This document shows positions 16,108-24,612 of a stretch of DNA of 54,058 bases, in pieces (positions within the stretch are counted from its first letter, which is position 1; every line of letters begins with the position of its first letter). The translations under genes were made by a program, and so were the position numbers. Source of the stretch: Acidovorax sp. A1169. GTDB lineage: Bacteria > Pseudomonadota > Gammaproteobacteria > Burkholderiales > Burkholderiaceae_C. The DNA is taken from contig NZ_JAUZDX010000031.1 in assembly GCF_030704685.1 (NCBI RefSeq), positions 1-54,058 of the forward strand, written 5' to 3'. A model generated the notes under the pieces. The model made no database searches and was not told where the DNA came from. It worked only from the letters and a program-made list of their open reading frames with translations.

Positions 16108-16980
16108 ATGCAATCGCCGCTGCCCGTCTTCGCCCTGCTGTTCAACGCCTTCGTCTGGGGCCTGGCCTGGTGGCCGTTCCGGTTGATGCATGGGGCGGGC
16201 CTGCACCCGCTGTGGGCCACGGCGGCGATGTATGCCGTGGTGCTGCTGGGCCTGCTGACCCTGCGGCCGGGCATCCTCGCGCAGGTGCGCCAGCACCCGG
16301 GGTTGTGGCTGCTGGCGCTGGCATCGGGCCTGAACAACGTGGCCTTCAATTGGGCCGTGACGGTGGGCGACGTGGTGCGCGTGATCCTGCTGTTCTACCT
16401 CATGCCCGCCTGGGCGGTGCTGCTGGCCTGGCGCATCCTGGGTGAGCGGCCCACGCCCATGGCCATCGCGCGGCTGCTGCTGGCCTTTACCGGCGTGGTG
16501 CTGGTGCTGCTGCCCGGGGACGCATCGCCTGCCAGCCTGCTGGAGGGCCTGTCCATGGCCGATGGCCTGGCATTGATGGGCGGTTTCATGTTCGCTCTGG
16601 TCAACGTCACCGTGCGCCGCCTGCACGCCGTGCCGGGGCAGGCGCGCATGTTCGCGATGTTCGGTGGCTGCATGCTCATGGCGCTGCTGGCGGCCTTCGT
16701 CGGCATGCAGTTCGGGGTGGTGGACGCATTCCCCGCCTTCAACGCCACCTGGGCCGTCACCGGGCTGCTGCTGTCGGGCGTGCTGATGCTGGGCAACTGG
16801 GCGCTGCAGTTCGGCGCCTCGCGGCTGACGGCAGGCACCACGGCCGTGGTGATGCTGTCGGAGGTGGTGTTCGCCAGCGTGTCCTCGGTGCTGCTGTCGG
16901 CCTCGCAGCTGGAGGCGCGCACGGTGCTTGGGGGCTCGCTGATTCTTTTCGCTGCCTTGCTGGCGTCCTTGCGGCGCTAG
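16108..16980 (+). CDS. EamA/DMT-family transporter
   Basis: A 290-aa protein with about ten membrane segments arranged as two EamA repeats, typical of drug/metabolite transporters that export or import small metabolites across the inner membrane. The start (FALLFNAFVWGLAWWPFR) and the end-of-repeat GERPT segment are diagnostic. The ATG at 16108 has no strong ribosome-binding site; a GTG at 16078 would add ten residues. Its stop overlaps that of the convergent lysR gene by four bases. Substrate unknown. Confidence 0.85.
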   Translation: MQSPLPVFALLFNAFVWGLAWWPFRLMHGAGLHPLWATAAMYAVVLLGLLTLRPGILAQVRQHPGLWLLALASGLNNVAFNWAVTVGDVVRVILLFYLMPAWAVLLAWRILGERPTPMAIARLLLAFTGVVLVLLPGDASPASLLEGLSMADGLALMGGFMFALVNVTVRRLHAVPGQARMFAMFGGCMLMALLAAFVGMQFGVVDAFPAFNATWAVTGLLLSGVLMLGNWALQFGASRLTAGTTAVVMLSEVVFASVSSVLLSASQLEARTVLGGSLILFAALLASLRR

Positions 16981-17879
16981 CCGGGTAGACGCGCTGCGGC
17001 GCGTTTGAGCGCCGCCGCAAATGCCAGCGCTGCAGGCTTGGGCTGCGTGCCGCGCCGCGACACCAGGTACAGATCCAGGTGCGCCACGGGCTCGCGCAGC
17101 ATGGCCACCCCGAGGCCTTGGCGCAGGCATTCCTCCATCGCGAACGAGGGGATGATGGCGTGGCCCCGGCCGGCACGCACCATGCCGATGATGGTGCCCA
17201 GCAGGTTCATGCGCGGGCGTTCCTCGTGCGTACGGCCCAGGCGGGATAGGTGCTTTTCGATCACCACCTGGATCGGATTGCCTGAGGGCAGGCTCACCAG
17301 GGGCAGGCCTGCGAGGCTGCTCCAGGGCAGGCTTTCCGCGAGACCGCTGCTGCCCGCGCCAGGTGGGCTGATGCGCATGAGCCGGAACTTGCACAGGGGT
17401 TGGCGTGAGAGGCCCACTGCGGGCTTGACGAAGAAGCCGAAGCCGATGTCCGCCTCGCCCTCCAGCACCTCCTGGCGCACGGTACCCACCTCGACATCGG
17501 CCAGATGCACCTGCACCTGGGGATGGGTCTCGGCAAAGCCGCGCACCACGTCGGGCAGCAGGCTGGCCGAGATCATGGGCGTGGCCGCCACCAGCAGGCG
17601 TGAGCGCACAGCGGACTCGCTGCCGTCGAGCACGGCACCCAGCGTGCGCAGCTCGCCGACGATGCGCTCGGCCACCGGCTGCAGCCGCCGGCCGGCATCG
17701 GTGAGCGTGAGCGAGCGCGTCGTGCGGTTGAAAAGGCGCGCACCCATTTGTTCCTCCAGCTCCTTGACCAGCATGCTCATGCCCGAGGGGGACAGGTGCA
17801 CCTGCTCGGCCGCCTTGGCAAAGCTCTGCAGGCGTGTCACTTCCAGAAAGGCGTGCAGCTGGCGGCTGCTGATATTCAT
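16977..17879 (-). CDS. LysR-family transcriptional regulator
   Basis: A 300-aa LysR protein. The winged helix-turn-helix is at about 5-62 (LHAFLEVTRLQSFAKAAEQVHLSPSGMSMLVKELE), followed by the effector-binding domain. The start MNISSRQLHAF at 17879 is preferred over an ATG seven codons upstream because it matches the normal distance to the HTH. It is divergent from the Bug receptor and monooxygenase genes, and the palindrome at 17914-17927 lies between them. It probably controls that pair, with the monooxygenase substrate or product as likely effector (inference). Confidence 0.9.
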   Translation of the reverse strand: MNISSRQLHAFLEVTRLQSFAKAAEQVHLSPSGMSMLVKELEEQMGARLFNRTTRSLTLTDAGRRLQPVAERIVGELRTLGAVLDGSESAVRSRLLVAATPMISASLLPDVVRGFAETHPQVQVHLADVEVGTVRQEVLEGEADIGFGFFVKPAVGLSRQPLCKFRLMRISPPGAGSSGLAESLPWSSLAGLPLVSLPSGNPIQVVIEKHLSRLGRTHEERPRMNLLGTIIGMVRAGRGHAIIPSFAMEECLRQGLGVAMLREPVAHLDLYLVSRRGTQPKPAALAFAAALKRAAARLPG

Positions 17880-17913
17880 CAGCTTTGTTGACGAATACAT
17901 CAGAAATTTCCGT

Positions 17914-17927
17914 TTGATTCAAATCAA
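17914..17927. promoter_or_regulatory. Palindrome between lysR and the Bug receptor gene
   Basis: TTGATT and AATCAA are perfectly inverted across two bases in an AT-rich 92-base divergent spacer. It fits a LysR recognition half-site pair. Confidence 0.5.
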
Positions 17928-17971
17928 GACTGTCGTTGTAATTGTGGTCCAACTTCCAAAGAGACAAAACC

Positions 17972-18970
17972 ATGACCCTTGCCACCCCGTTGACGCCGCC
18001 CTCCCTTCAACGCAGGCGCCTGGTGCTCGGCGCCCTGGCCACGGTGGCGGCGCCCCTGGTCCGGGCGCAGGCCGGTGGTGCGGATACGCCGGTGCGCCTG
18101 GTCGTGCCGTTCACGCCCGGCACGGGCATCGACCTGATCGCGCGCCAGATCGCGGCGCCGCTGTCCGAGCGGCTCAAGCGGCCCTTCTTCGTCGACAACA
18201 AGGCGGGCGCCTCGGGGATCATCGGCACGCAGGAAGCGGTGCGTGCGCCAGCCGATGGCGCAACGCTGCTGGTCAGCGTGAACACGCTGGTGATGAACAT
18301 GGCGCTGTACCCCAAGCAGGGCTTCAACCCCCTGACCGATCTGCAGCCCGTGGGGCAGACGAGCTGGGGGCAATTGCTGCTGGTGGCCAGCGAAGGCGCG
18401 AAGATCCAGTCGCTCAAGGAACTGGTCGAGCGCGCCCGTGCCAAGCCCGGCGCGCTCAACTACGGATCGCCCGGCGCGGGCACGCCGCACCACCTGGCCA
18501 TGGAGCTGCTCAAGAACCGGGCGAAGATTTCGCTCACGCACATCAGCTACCGGGGCACGGCGCCTGCCGTGACCGATTTGCTGGGCGGGCAGATTGACGC
18601 CATGTTCCTGCCCATCCACGTGGCGCTGCAGCATGTGAAGGCGGGCAAGCTCAAGGCGCTGGCCATCAGCTCCGGCACGCCCCATCCCCTGCTGCCCGAG
18701 GTGCCTTCGCTGAACAGCCTGAAGCTCGGCGACCTCAACGTGGACATGTGGTACGGCGTGTTCGCACCGGCCGGCACGCCCCGCGCCTATGTCGACCGGC
18801 TGAACACCGAGCTGCGCGACGTGCTGGCACAGCCCCCGGTCGCCAAGTCCTTCGAGACCCAGGGCATGACGCCCGCCCACAGCACGCCTGATGCCTTCGG
18901 CAAGCTCGTGGCGGCCGATGCCAAGCGCTGGTCTGACCTGATCAAGGCCCAGGGCATCACCGCTGAATGA
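17972..18970 (+). CDS. Bug-family tripartite tricarboxylate transporter substrate-binding protein
   Basis: A 332-aa periplasmic receptor of the TctC/Bug family, hugely expanded in betaproteobacteria. The signal region carries twin arginines (SLQRRRLVLGALATVAAPLVRAQ), so Tat or Sec export is possible. The mature protein has the family blocks VRLVVPFTPGTGIDLIARQ, NKAGASGIIGTQE and YRGTAPAVTDLLGGQIDAMF. Bug proteins bind carboxylated or aromatic ligands, often serving a TctAB transporter encoded elsewhere; none is present in this window. It overlaps the monooxygenase gene by four bases (ATGA), so the receptor probably recognises the monooxygenase substrate. Confidence 0.92.
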   Translation: MTLATPLTPPSLQRRRLVLGALATVAAPLVRAQAGGADTPVRLVVPFTPGTGIDLIARQIAAPLSERLKRPFFVDNKAGASGIIGTQEAVRAPADGATLLVSVNTLVMNMALYPKQGFNPLTDLQPVGQTSWGQLLLVASEGAKIQSLKELVERARAKPGALNYGSPGAGTPHHLAMELLKNRAKISLTHISYRGTAPAVTDLLGGQIDAMFLPIHVALQHVKAGKLKALAISSGTPHPLLPEVPSLNSLKLGDLNVDMWYGVFAPAGTPRAYVDRLNTELRDVLAQPPVAKSFETQGMTPAHSTPDAFGKLVAADAKRWSDLIKAQGITAE

Positions 18971-20631
18971 AGCAGAAAGCAATGAACACAATGAGCAACA
19001 AGGACCAGGCCATGGCAGAGCAGCAGGACGCCGAGGTGGTCATCATCGGCGGTGGGCCCGTGGGCATCGGGCTGGCCATCGAGCTGGGCCAGCGTGGCGT
19101 GCGTACCATCGTCGTGGAGCGCTATCTGCAGCCCCAGCCCATCCCCAAGGGACAGAACCTGACCCAGCGAACCATGGAGCACTTCCATTTCTGGGGGGCC
19201 GAAAAGGAGCTGCGTGCCGCCCGCACCATCCCCGTGGAATATGGCATCGGCGGGCTGACGGCCCACGGCACCTTGCTGGGCCCCCACACCTACGACTGGC
19301 TGCAGCGCGACCTGGTCAAGCCCTACTACTTCACCGGCAATGAACGGTTGCCGCAGTATGCGACGGAGGCGGTGCTGCGCGCGCGCGTGGCCGAGCTGCC
19401 TTCGGTGCAGACCGTCTACGGCTGGGAAGCCAAGGCCGTGGTGCAGGACGGCACTGGCGTGTCGGTCACCATCGCCGAGCGTGGCGGCAACGGCGAGCGC
19501 GTGCTGCGCTGCGCCTACGCCGTGGGGTCGGACGGCGCACGCTCCGTCGTGCGTGAGCAGGCGGGCATCACCCAGACCCGCACCGACCATGACCGCATGA
19601 TGGTGCTGCTGGTGTTCCGTTCGCCCGGCCTGCACCAACTGCTCGAACGCTACCCCGGCAAGTCCTACTACAACGTGCTGCAGCCCGAACTCCAGGGCTA
19701 CTGGAAGTTCTTTGGCCGGGTGGACCTGGGCAACACCTGGTTCTTCCACGCCCCCGTGCCGCCAGGCACGACCAAGGACAACTTCGATTTTGCGGCCTAC
19801 CTGCACGAAGCGGTGGGTGCACCGTTCGATGTAGAGTTCGAGCACATCGGATTCTGGGACCTGCGCTTCATGCTGGCCGACAGCTACCGCAACGGCCGCG
19901 TCTTCGTCGCCGGCGATGCGGCGCACAGCCACCCGCCCTATGGCGGATACGGCGTGAACTCGGGGCTCGAAGATGCGCGCAACCTGGGCTGGAAGCTGGC
20001 TGCCGTGCTGCAGGGCTGGGGTGGTGAGCGCCTGCTCGATTCGTACGACGACGAGCGCCGGCCGGTGTTTGCCTCCACCATGCGCGACTTCATCGCCAAA
20101 TCCATCGACACGGACCGCGAGTTCCTCGACACCCACGACCCGGCACGTGATCTGGCCGCCTTCGAGACTGCCTGGAATGCGCGTGCCCAGGGCGCCGTAG
20201 GTGAGGTGCATGCCTTCGAGCCCCACTATGAGGGCTCAGCGGTGGTCTCGGGCAGCGAAGGCCGCACCAGCAGCGCCAAGGGATCGCATCGCTTCGACGC
20301 GCGGCCCGGGCACCATCTGGCGCCCGCAGTGCTGCCCTCGGGCAGGAACGTGTACGAGGAATTCGGCACGGGCTTTACGCTGCTGGCCTTCGGCGCCAGT
20401 GCGCAGGAGGTCCAGGCCTTCCGCGATGCGGCCGCCGAGCAATCGCTGCCCCTTGTGGTGGTGCAAGGGCAGGGAGCTGGCGAGCACGACAGGTACAACG
20501 CCCGGCTGGTGCTGGTGCGCCCGGACCAGTTCGTCACCTGGGCTGGCAATGGTGCCGAGCTGGGGGCAGACCAGGCCCGAGAGGTGCTGCAGGTGGCCGC
20601 CGGAGTGCAGGCCGAGGTAGCTGCGGCCTGA
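18967..20631 (+). CDS. FAD-dependent aromatic monooxygenase (PheA/TfdB, MhpA-like)
   Basis: A 554-aa class A flavoprotein hydroxylase. It has the Rossmann FAD motif GGGPVGIGLAIELGQRG (about 30-46) followed by VVER, the DG motif VGSDGARSVVREQAG and the GD motif RVFVAGDAAHSHPPYGGYGVNSGLEDARNLGWK. The C-terminal thioredoxin-like extension matches phenol- and 3-(3-hydroxyphenyl)propionate-hydroxylase relatives. Such enzymes add one oxygen atom to a phenolic ring using NAD(P)H. The ATG at 18967 is coupled to the receptor gene; an ATG at 18991 is an alternative. The substrate is unknown. Confidence 0.88.
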   Translation: MKQKAMNTMSNKDQAMAEQQDAEVVIIGGGPVGIGLAIELGQRGVRTIVVERYLQPQPIPKGQNLTQRTMEHFHFWGAEKELRAARTIPVEYGIGGLTAHGTLLGPHTYDWLQRDLVKPYYFTGNERLPQYATEAVLRARVAELPSVQTVYGWEAKAVVQDGTGVSVTIAERGGNGERVLRCAYAVGSDGARSVVREQAGITQTRTDHDRMMVLLVFRSPGLHQLLERYPGKSYYNVLQPELQGYWKFFGRVDLGNTWFFHAPVPPGTTKDNFDFAAYLHEAVGAPFDVEFEHIGFWDLRFMLADSYRNGRVFVAGDAAHSHPPYGGYGVNSGLEDARNLGWKLAAVLQGWGGERLLDSYDDERRPVFASTMRDFIAKSIDTDREFLDTHDPARDLAAFETAWNARAQGAVGEVHAFEPHYEGSAVVSGSEGRTSSAKGSHRFDARPGHHLAPAVLPSGRNVYEEFGTGFTLLAFGASAQEVQAFRDAAAEQSLPLVVVQGQGAGEHDRYNARLVLVRPDQFVTWAGNGAELGADQAREVLQVAAGVQAEVAAA

Positions 20632-20632
20632 G

Positions 20633-21754
20633 CTACGGCTTTTTCTTCTGCAAGGCCTTGAGGCGCACCCGCTGCTCTGGCGTCGTGCTGGGAGCGTACA
20701 GGCGCCCGATGAGGGCCTGTTCCCATTCCTCGCTGTGGTCGGGCCAGGTCTCGATCAATCGGGTGAGGCCTTCCACATCCTCTGCATCCACCAGCCCGCG
20801 CACGCGCTCGGCGAAGGGCGAGGGTGGTGGAGGCGGTGGTGGGGGCTCGGGCTCCGGCTCCCGCATCACCGGTCGTGCGCCGGGGCGAAAGGGGTTGCGC
20901 CCTTCGCGCATGAAGCGGCGTATGGCCTCTGCCGAAATCATGCTGCCCGGCTCGTTCGCGTCTTCATCGTCGTATTCGAACAGTTCGGGATCCAGGCAGT
21001 CGGACCAGTTCTCCTGCATGTTCCATTCGCAGATCGGCAGGTGGTAGCCGCCTTGGGCGTACATGTCGTGGTCCAGGGTGATGAAGGCGCGGCCATGCAC
21101 AGCGCCGTCGATGACCAAGCTTCCATCGTTGTACTCGCCGTAGACGATGTTGTCCACCTTCACGTCGCCCATCACCCGCATGTGGCTGTCGCCGTGGCCA
21201 AAGCTGGCGGCGTGGATGCTCCCGCTGATCAGGGTCTGCCCCGGGTAGGTGTAGGTCAGCTGGCTGAACACGCCAGCGACCTCCACATCCCCCTCCACGA
21301 TGACGCCGGCATGCAGCCCGAAGTCTGCGATGCGCTCCAGGTCGAAGTCCGTGTGCCAGCGCAGTCCCTGGCGAAACAGCGCCAGCCGCCGGGGCTGGCC
21401 GCGCAGTTCGTCGGCACCGTTGATGGCCAGGAAGGCATCGAGCAGTGGGTGCGGCGTGCGCGCATCGCAGAACAGCTCTTCGGCCACGCTGCCGTCGACC
21501 ACGGGCGCCGAGGGGCTGCAAGGCACGAAACCCTGCTCCTGCCATTCCTTGTGCAGGCGCTGGTGGCTGGCCAAAGCTCTCTCGGGTGTCTTGAACGAGG
21601 TTTGCAGCACCAGGCAAGGCTTGCCGATGGAGCCATTTCGCACCCGCAGGTGGGTGCCGGATGCATGCAGCAGCAGTTCGATGAACTCGCCGCGCTCGGC
21701 CGATTCCAGATGGCAGGGCGCGGGGTCGGTTGGGGTGGTTTCGGGCCGTGGCAT
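20633..21754 (-). CDS. Hypothetical protein with WGR-like N-terminus and beta-helix-like middle
   Basis: A 373-aa soluble protein without a signal peptide. Residues ~25-80 (LHASGTHLRVRNGSIGKPCLVLQTSFKTPERALASHQRLHKEWQEQGF) resemble a WGR domain, a small fold otherwise found in PARPs and bacterial MolR-type proteins. The middle (about 140-235) has repeating short beta motifs (GVIVEGDVEVAGVF, GSLVIDGAVHGRAFI), like polymer-forming cytoskeletal or beta-helix proteins. A run of eight prolines preceded by Glu-Pro repeats links to a C-terminal helical segment. It converges on the monooxygenase gene with one base between stops. Function unknown. Confidence 0.6.
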   Translation of the reverse strand: MPRPETTPTDPAPCHLESAERGEFIELLLHASGTHLRVRNGSIGKPCLVLQTSFKTPERALASHQRLHKEWQEQGFVPCSPSAPVVDGSVAEELFCDARTPHPLLDAFLAINGADELRGQPRRLALFRQGLRWHTDFDLERIADFGLHAGVIVEGDVEVAGVFSQLTYTYPGQTLISGSIHAASFGHGDSHMRVMGDVKVDNIVYGEYNDGSLVIDGAVHGRAFITLDHDMYAQGGYHLPICEWNMQENWSDCLDPELFEYDDEDANEPGSMISAEAIRRFMREGRNPFRPGARPVMREPEPEPPPPPPPPSPFAERVRGLVDAEDVEGLTRLIETWPDHSEEWEQALIGRLYAPSTTPEQRVRLKALQKKKP

Positions 21755-21937
21755 GCGGTATTTTCACCGTGCCGGACGGTGTTTGTGCGGGGGGCCAGAG
21801 GGCCCCATGTTTCAGGTGGTGACCAAGGGCTTGGCGCAGGGCCCGATGTCCTACACCCGCACCCTCCGCATGCCGACCCTGGGGGTGTGAGGGGCCTTCC
21901 ACAATGAACTCACTGTCCAACCAACCGGAGACCTCTA

Positions 21938-22876
21938 ATGGCCGATTTCAACGATGCAAACCGTGACCCCCTGACGAATGAACCTGGCGCACATCCCGTA
22001 GGCACGGGCGTGGGTGCCGCCCTCGGTGGTGCCGCAGCGGGTGCCGCCGCCGGTGCATTCGGTGGCCCCGTAGGCGCCGCCATCGGTGGTGTGGCGGGTG
22101 CTGTGGCTGGCGGACTGGCTGGCAAGGCCGCTGGCGAAGCCGTCAACCCCACCAACGAAGACGCCTACTGGCGTGAAAACTACCACCGCGAGCCCTACTA
22201 CGTGGGTGGTCGCAGCTACGACCAGTACCGCCCCGCCTATGAGCTGGGTTGGAGTTCGGTGGGCCGCTATGAAGGCAACTTCGACGCTGTAGAACCCCGT
22301 CTGGCCGATGACTGGCGCGCTCGCCATGGCAACGATGGCCTGGCCTGGACGGATGTTCAGCCTGCCACCCGCGCTGCCTACGAACGTGCCTACAACAGCC
22401 AGCCGCTGGAAGTCGCAGGCGAGATCGACAACGACGATGTGATCGATACCCTGAACGACCTGCTGGAATCGGCCCGCGATGGTGAGTATGGTTTTCACGC
22501 AAGTGCCGAGCACGCCGACGCGGGCGAGCTCAAGGGCATCTTCCAGCGCCACTCGCGTGAATGCGCAGCCGCAGGTGCCGAACTGGAGCGCGAGATCCGC
22601 GCCCGCGGCGGCGAGCCCGTCAGCGGCGGCACCGTGGCAGGTGCACTGCACCGCGGCTGGGTGTCCGTGAAGACGGCCCTGTCCACGCAGGACGACAAGG
22701 CCGTGCTGGAAGAATGCGAACGTGGTGAGGATGCCGCAGTGGCGCGCTACCGCAAGGCCCTGAAGGCCAACCTGCCGCAGGACCTGCGTGCGCTGGTGCA
22801 GCGCCAGGCCGATGGTGCCCAGCGCAACCACGACGAAGTGAAGGCCTTGCGCGACAGCTTCAACCCTGCAGGTTGA
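21938..22876 (+). CDS. Glycine-zipper plus DUF2383 (PA2169-type four-helix) protein
   Basis: A 312-aa protein. Residues ~22-68 are a glycine zipper (GVGAALGGAAAGAAAGAFGGPVGAA...), able to form membrane-inserted or packed helices. A Tyr/Arg-rich stretch follows (YWRENYHREPYY). The C-terminal ~150 residues (NDDVIDTLNDLLESARDGEYGF...ADAGELKGIFQRHSRECAAAGAELEREI) match the PA2169/DUF2383 four-helix bundle, a ferritin-like fold of unknown role often tied to stress. There is no signal peptide. The ATG at 21938 follows CCGGAGACC. A CACAAT -10-like element is at 21900. Confidence 0.8.
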   Translation: MADFNDANRDPLTNEPGAHPVGTGVGAALGGAAAGAAAGAFGGPVGAAIGGVAGAVAGGLAGKAAGEAVNPTNEDAYWRENYHREPYYVGGRSYDQYRPAYELGWSSVGRYEGNFDAVEPRLADDWRARHGNDGLAWTDVQPATRAAYERAYNSQPLEVAGEIDNDDVIDTLNDLLESARDGEYGFHASAEHADAGELKGIFQRHSRECAAAGAELEREIRARGGEPVSGGTVAGALHRGWVSVKTALSTQDDKAVLEECERGEDAAVARYRKALKANLPQDLRALVQRQADGAQRNHDEVKALRDSFNPAG

Positions 22877-22999
22877 GGGATCGAACGGCCGGCCCGACGC
22901 CCTGGGGGCCTGTGCGCAGGCACACAGGGCACTGGCAGGCCGCATCAGGGAGAGCGGCGGCCATGCTTTGAGAGAGAAAAGCCCGCTGTTGCTCACTGC

Positions 23000-23040
23000 C
23001 ACCGCCGCCTTGGGCTCTGCCCACGGCGGCGGTGTGCTTT
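23000..23040. terminator. Hairpin between convergent genes, probable terminator
   Basis: CACCGCCGCC (23000-23009) pairs with GGCGGCGGTG (23025-23034), with an inner TGGGC/GCCCA pair, followed by TGCTTT. It lies between the DUF2383 gene and the convergent exonuclease gene and may serve both. Confidence 0.5.
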
Positions 23041-23044
23041 GCAA

Positions 23045-23830
23045 TCACCCCAGCGTCACCACCACCGGCGCATGGTCACTCGGCTGCGGGTTTTTGCGCG
23101 GGGCACGGTCCACCACGCAGGCCGTCACGCTGGCGCGCAGGGCTTCGCTCACCAGGATATGGTCGATGCGCAGCCCCCGGTTCTTCTGGAAGCCCAGCAT
23201 GCGGTAGTCCCACCAGGAGTAAATCTTCTCGGGCTGCTCGAACATGCGGAAGCTGTCCGTGAGGCCCAGCTCCAGCAGCGCCTTGAAGTGGTTGCGCTCT
23301 TCGGTCGTGTGGTGGATGGTCTCGCGCAGGCCCACCGGGTCGTAGGAGTCGCGGTCTTCGGGCGCCACGTTGAAGTCGCCCACCAGGGCCAGCCGGGGGT
23401 GGGCGGCCATCTCGGCGCGCACCAGGTCCTGCAGGGCCTGCAGCCAGCGCATCTTGTAGGCGAATTTTTCCGAGCCGGGCTCCTGGCCGTTGACGAAGTA
23501 GCCGTTGATCAGGCGCAGCGGGCCGGTGGGCGTATCCAGCGTGGCAATGATCACGCGCGCCTGCGCGTCCTCGTGCGCGGGTATGTTGCGCACCACGTCC
23601 GCCATCGGGTGGCGGCTCAGGATGGCCACGCCGTTGTACGTCTTCTGACCAAAGGCCACGGCCTCGTAGCCGGCCTCCTTGAAGGCGTCGTGCGGGAACT
23701 TGTCGTCGGTGAGTTTCAACTCCTGCAGGCCGATGGCATCCACCGGGTTGGCGGCCAGCCAGGCCAGCACCTGGGGCAGGCGCACGGAGAGGGAATTCAC
23801 GTTCCAGGTTGCTATCTTCATCACCATCAT
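23045..23830 (-). CDS. xth: Exodeoxyribonuclease III
   Basis: A 261-aa enzyme of the EEP superfamily that cleaves DNA 5' of abasic sites and degrades 3' ends, in base-excision repair. Visible motifs: MKIATWNVNSLSVRLPQV (metal Asn), LQELKLTD (Glu), NGYFVNG, the catalytic GDFNVAPEDRDSYDP, and the C-terminal SDHAPVVV with the catalytic His. Four possible start codons lie close together (ATG ATG GTG ATG at 23830, 23827, 23824 and 23821). AAGGA just upstream sets the start among these; 23830 is taken as the outermost. Confidence 0.95.
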   Translation of the reverse strand: MMVMKIATWNVNSLSVRLPQVLAWLAANPVDAIGLQELKLTDDKFPHDAFKEAGYEAVAFGQKTYNGVAILSRHPMADVVRNIPAHEDAQARVIIATLDTPTGPLRLINGYFVNGQEPGSEKFAYKMRWLQALQDLVRAEMAAHPRLALVGDFNVAPEDRDSYDPVGLRETIHHTTEERNHFKALLELGLTDSFRMFEQPEKIYSWWDYRMLGFQKNRGLRIDHILVSEALRASVTACVVDRAPRKNPQPSDHAPVVVTLG

Positions 23831-23944
23831 CGGTCCTTGCTTGTTCAATCTCCATCGCTCGCGGCGACTGCATTGGTGTGCATCCTATCCGCGATTGGCA
23901 CCGGGGGATTCTCAAGCATCGCAAGCCGGTGGGCTCGGCGCTCT

Positions 23945-24099
23945 GAGCCATCCCGGGAGGGCGCGCGATGCGCAGCAAGCTGTGCTCCGCGTCACAGCCT
24001 TGCGGGCCGCACCGGCCTATTATTTCCATGCCGGCCTCCAAGCGGCATCCCCTCTTGCGACAAGCAAGTTGCTGCCCGCCTCCGTGCGGGCTTTTTTTT
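23945..24099 (+). ncRNA. Candidate small RNA ending in an orphan terminator
   Basis: Three consecutive hairpins are visible: ATGCCG/CGGCAT (24028-24048), CTTGC/GCAAG (24054-24068) and GCCCGC/GCGGGC (24074-24091), the last followed by eight T. No plus-strand gene lies upstream within 1 kb, as the exonuclease gene runs the other way. A terminator with no gene to terminate suggests a short non-coding transcript. The 5' end is a guess. Confidence 0.4.
24074..24099 (+). terminator. Rho-independent terminator without an upstream gene
   Basis: GCCCGC, a loop of CTCCGT, GCGGGC, then eight T residues. Confidence 0.8.
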
Positions 24100-24230
24100 G
24101 CGGGCCTGACAGGCGGTGAACTTCTGGCCGCCTGGCGGTTCAGACAGTGTGGCGCGACGGTGCGAAGGCGGGCGATGGTGGCCCGGCCCCTTGCCGCAAC
24201 CTCCCGAAAAGAAAAAAGGAACAAGCAAAA

Positions 24231-24599
24231 ATGAGCAGCAGATTCATCAGAACCCTGGTCGCGTCCGCAGTGCTGGCCGGCGCATCGGGCGCCGCCATGG
24301 CCGCCGGCGGCCCGCTCGATGGCGTTTACCAGTGCGCGGTGGCTGGCACCGGCGTGTTCGTCACGGTCAGCGGCCAGCCCAGTGGGCCCTCGATGTTCAC
24401 CATCGCGGCCCTGGGCCCGGCGAATTCGCTCTACGGCTACGGCATGGGCACGGCCACGGCCTCGTCGTTCACCGGCACCACCAGCTTCAACCTGCCGTTC
24501 ACGCTGTCGGTGAGCCAGGGCAACCTGATCGGCAGCATGGGAGTGCTGCAGGGCAGCACCGCGGCCCAACTGCCGGTGAACTGCGCCAAGCTGTTCTGA
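24231..24599 (+). CDS. Small exported hypothetical protein
   Basis: A 122-aa protein with a typical signal peptide (MSSRFIRTLVASAVLAGASGAAMA, cleavage about residue 24). The mature part is about 98 residues, rich in Gly, Ser and Thr with alternating small and hydrophobic residues (GVFVTVSGQPSGPSMFTIAALG), suggesting a beta-sandwich. Two cysteines (in YQCAV and VNCAKLF) could form a disulfide linking the ends. The ATG at 24231 follows AAAAGGAACAAG. No family recognised. It converges on folA with 13 bases between stops. Confidence 0.6.
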   Translation: MSSRFIRTLVASAVLAGASGAAMAAGGPLDGVYQCAVAGTGVFVTVSGQPSGPSMFTIAALGPANSLYGYGMGTATASSFTGTTSFNLPFTLSVSQGNLIGSMGVLQGSTAAQLPVNCAKLF

Positions 24600-24612
24600 T
24601 CCTGCCGCCCGC

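Larger units (their letters stand above)
23831..24230. other. Gene-free interval of 400 bases
   Basis: No convincing protein gene. It holds the promoter side of the exonuclease gene and, on the plus strand, a series of hairpins ending in a strong terminator (see the candidate small RNA). No obvious sigma-70 promoter was found. Confidence 0.6.

Noticed and set aside
15235..17985. 916-codon open frame on the minus strand
   Set aside because: It runs antisense across an AraC gene and an EamA gene and through the lysR gene in another frame; its composition is low-complexity Gly/Arg/His/Gln, as expected of shadows in GC-rich DNA.
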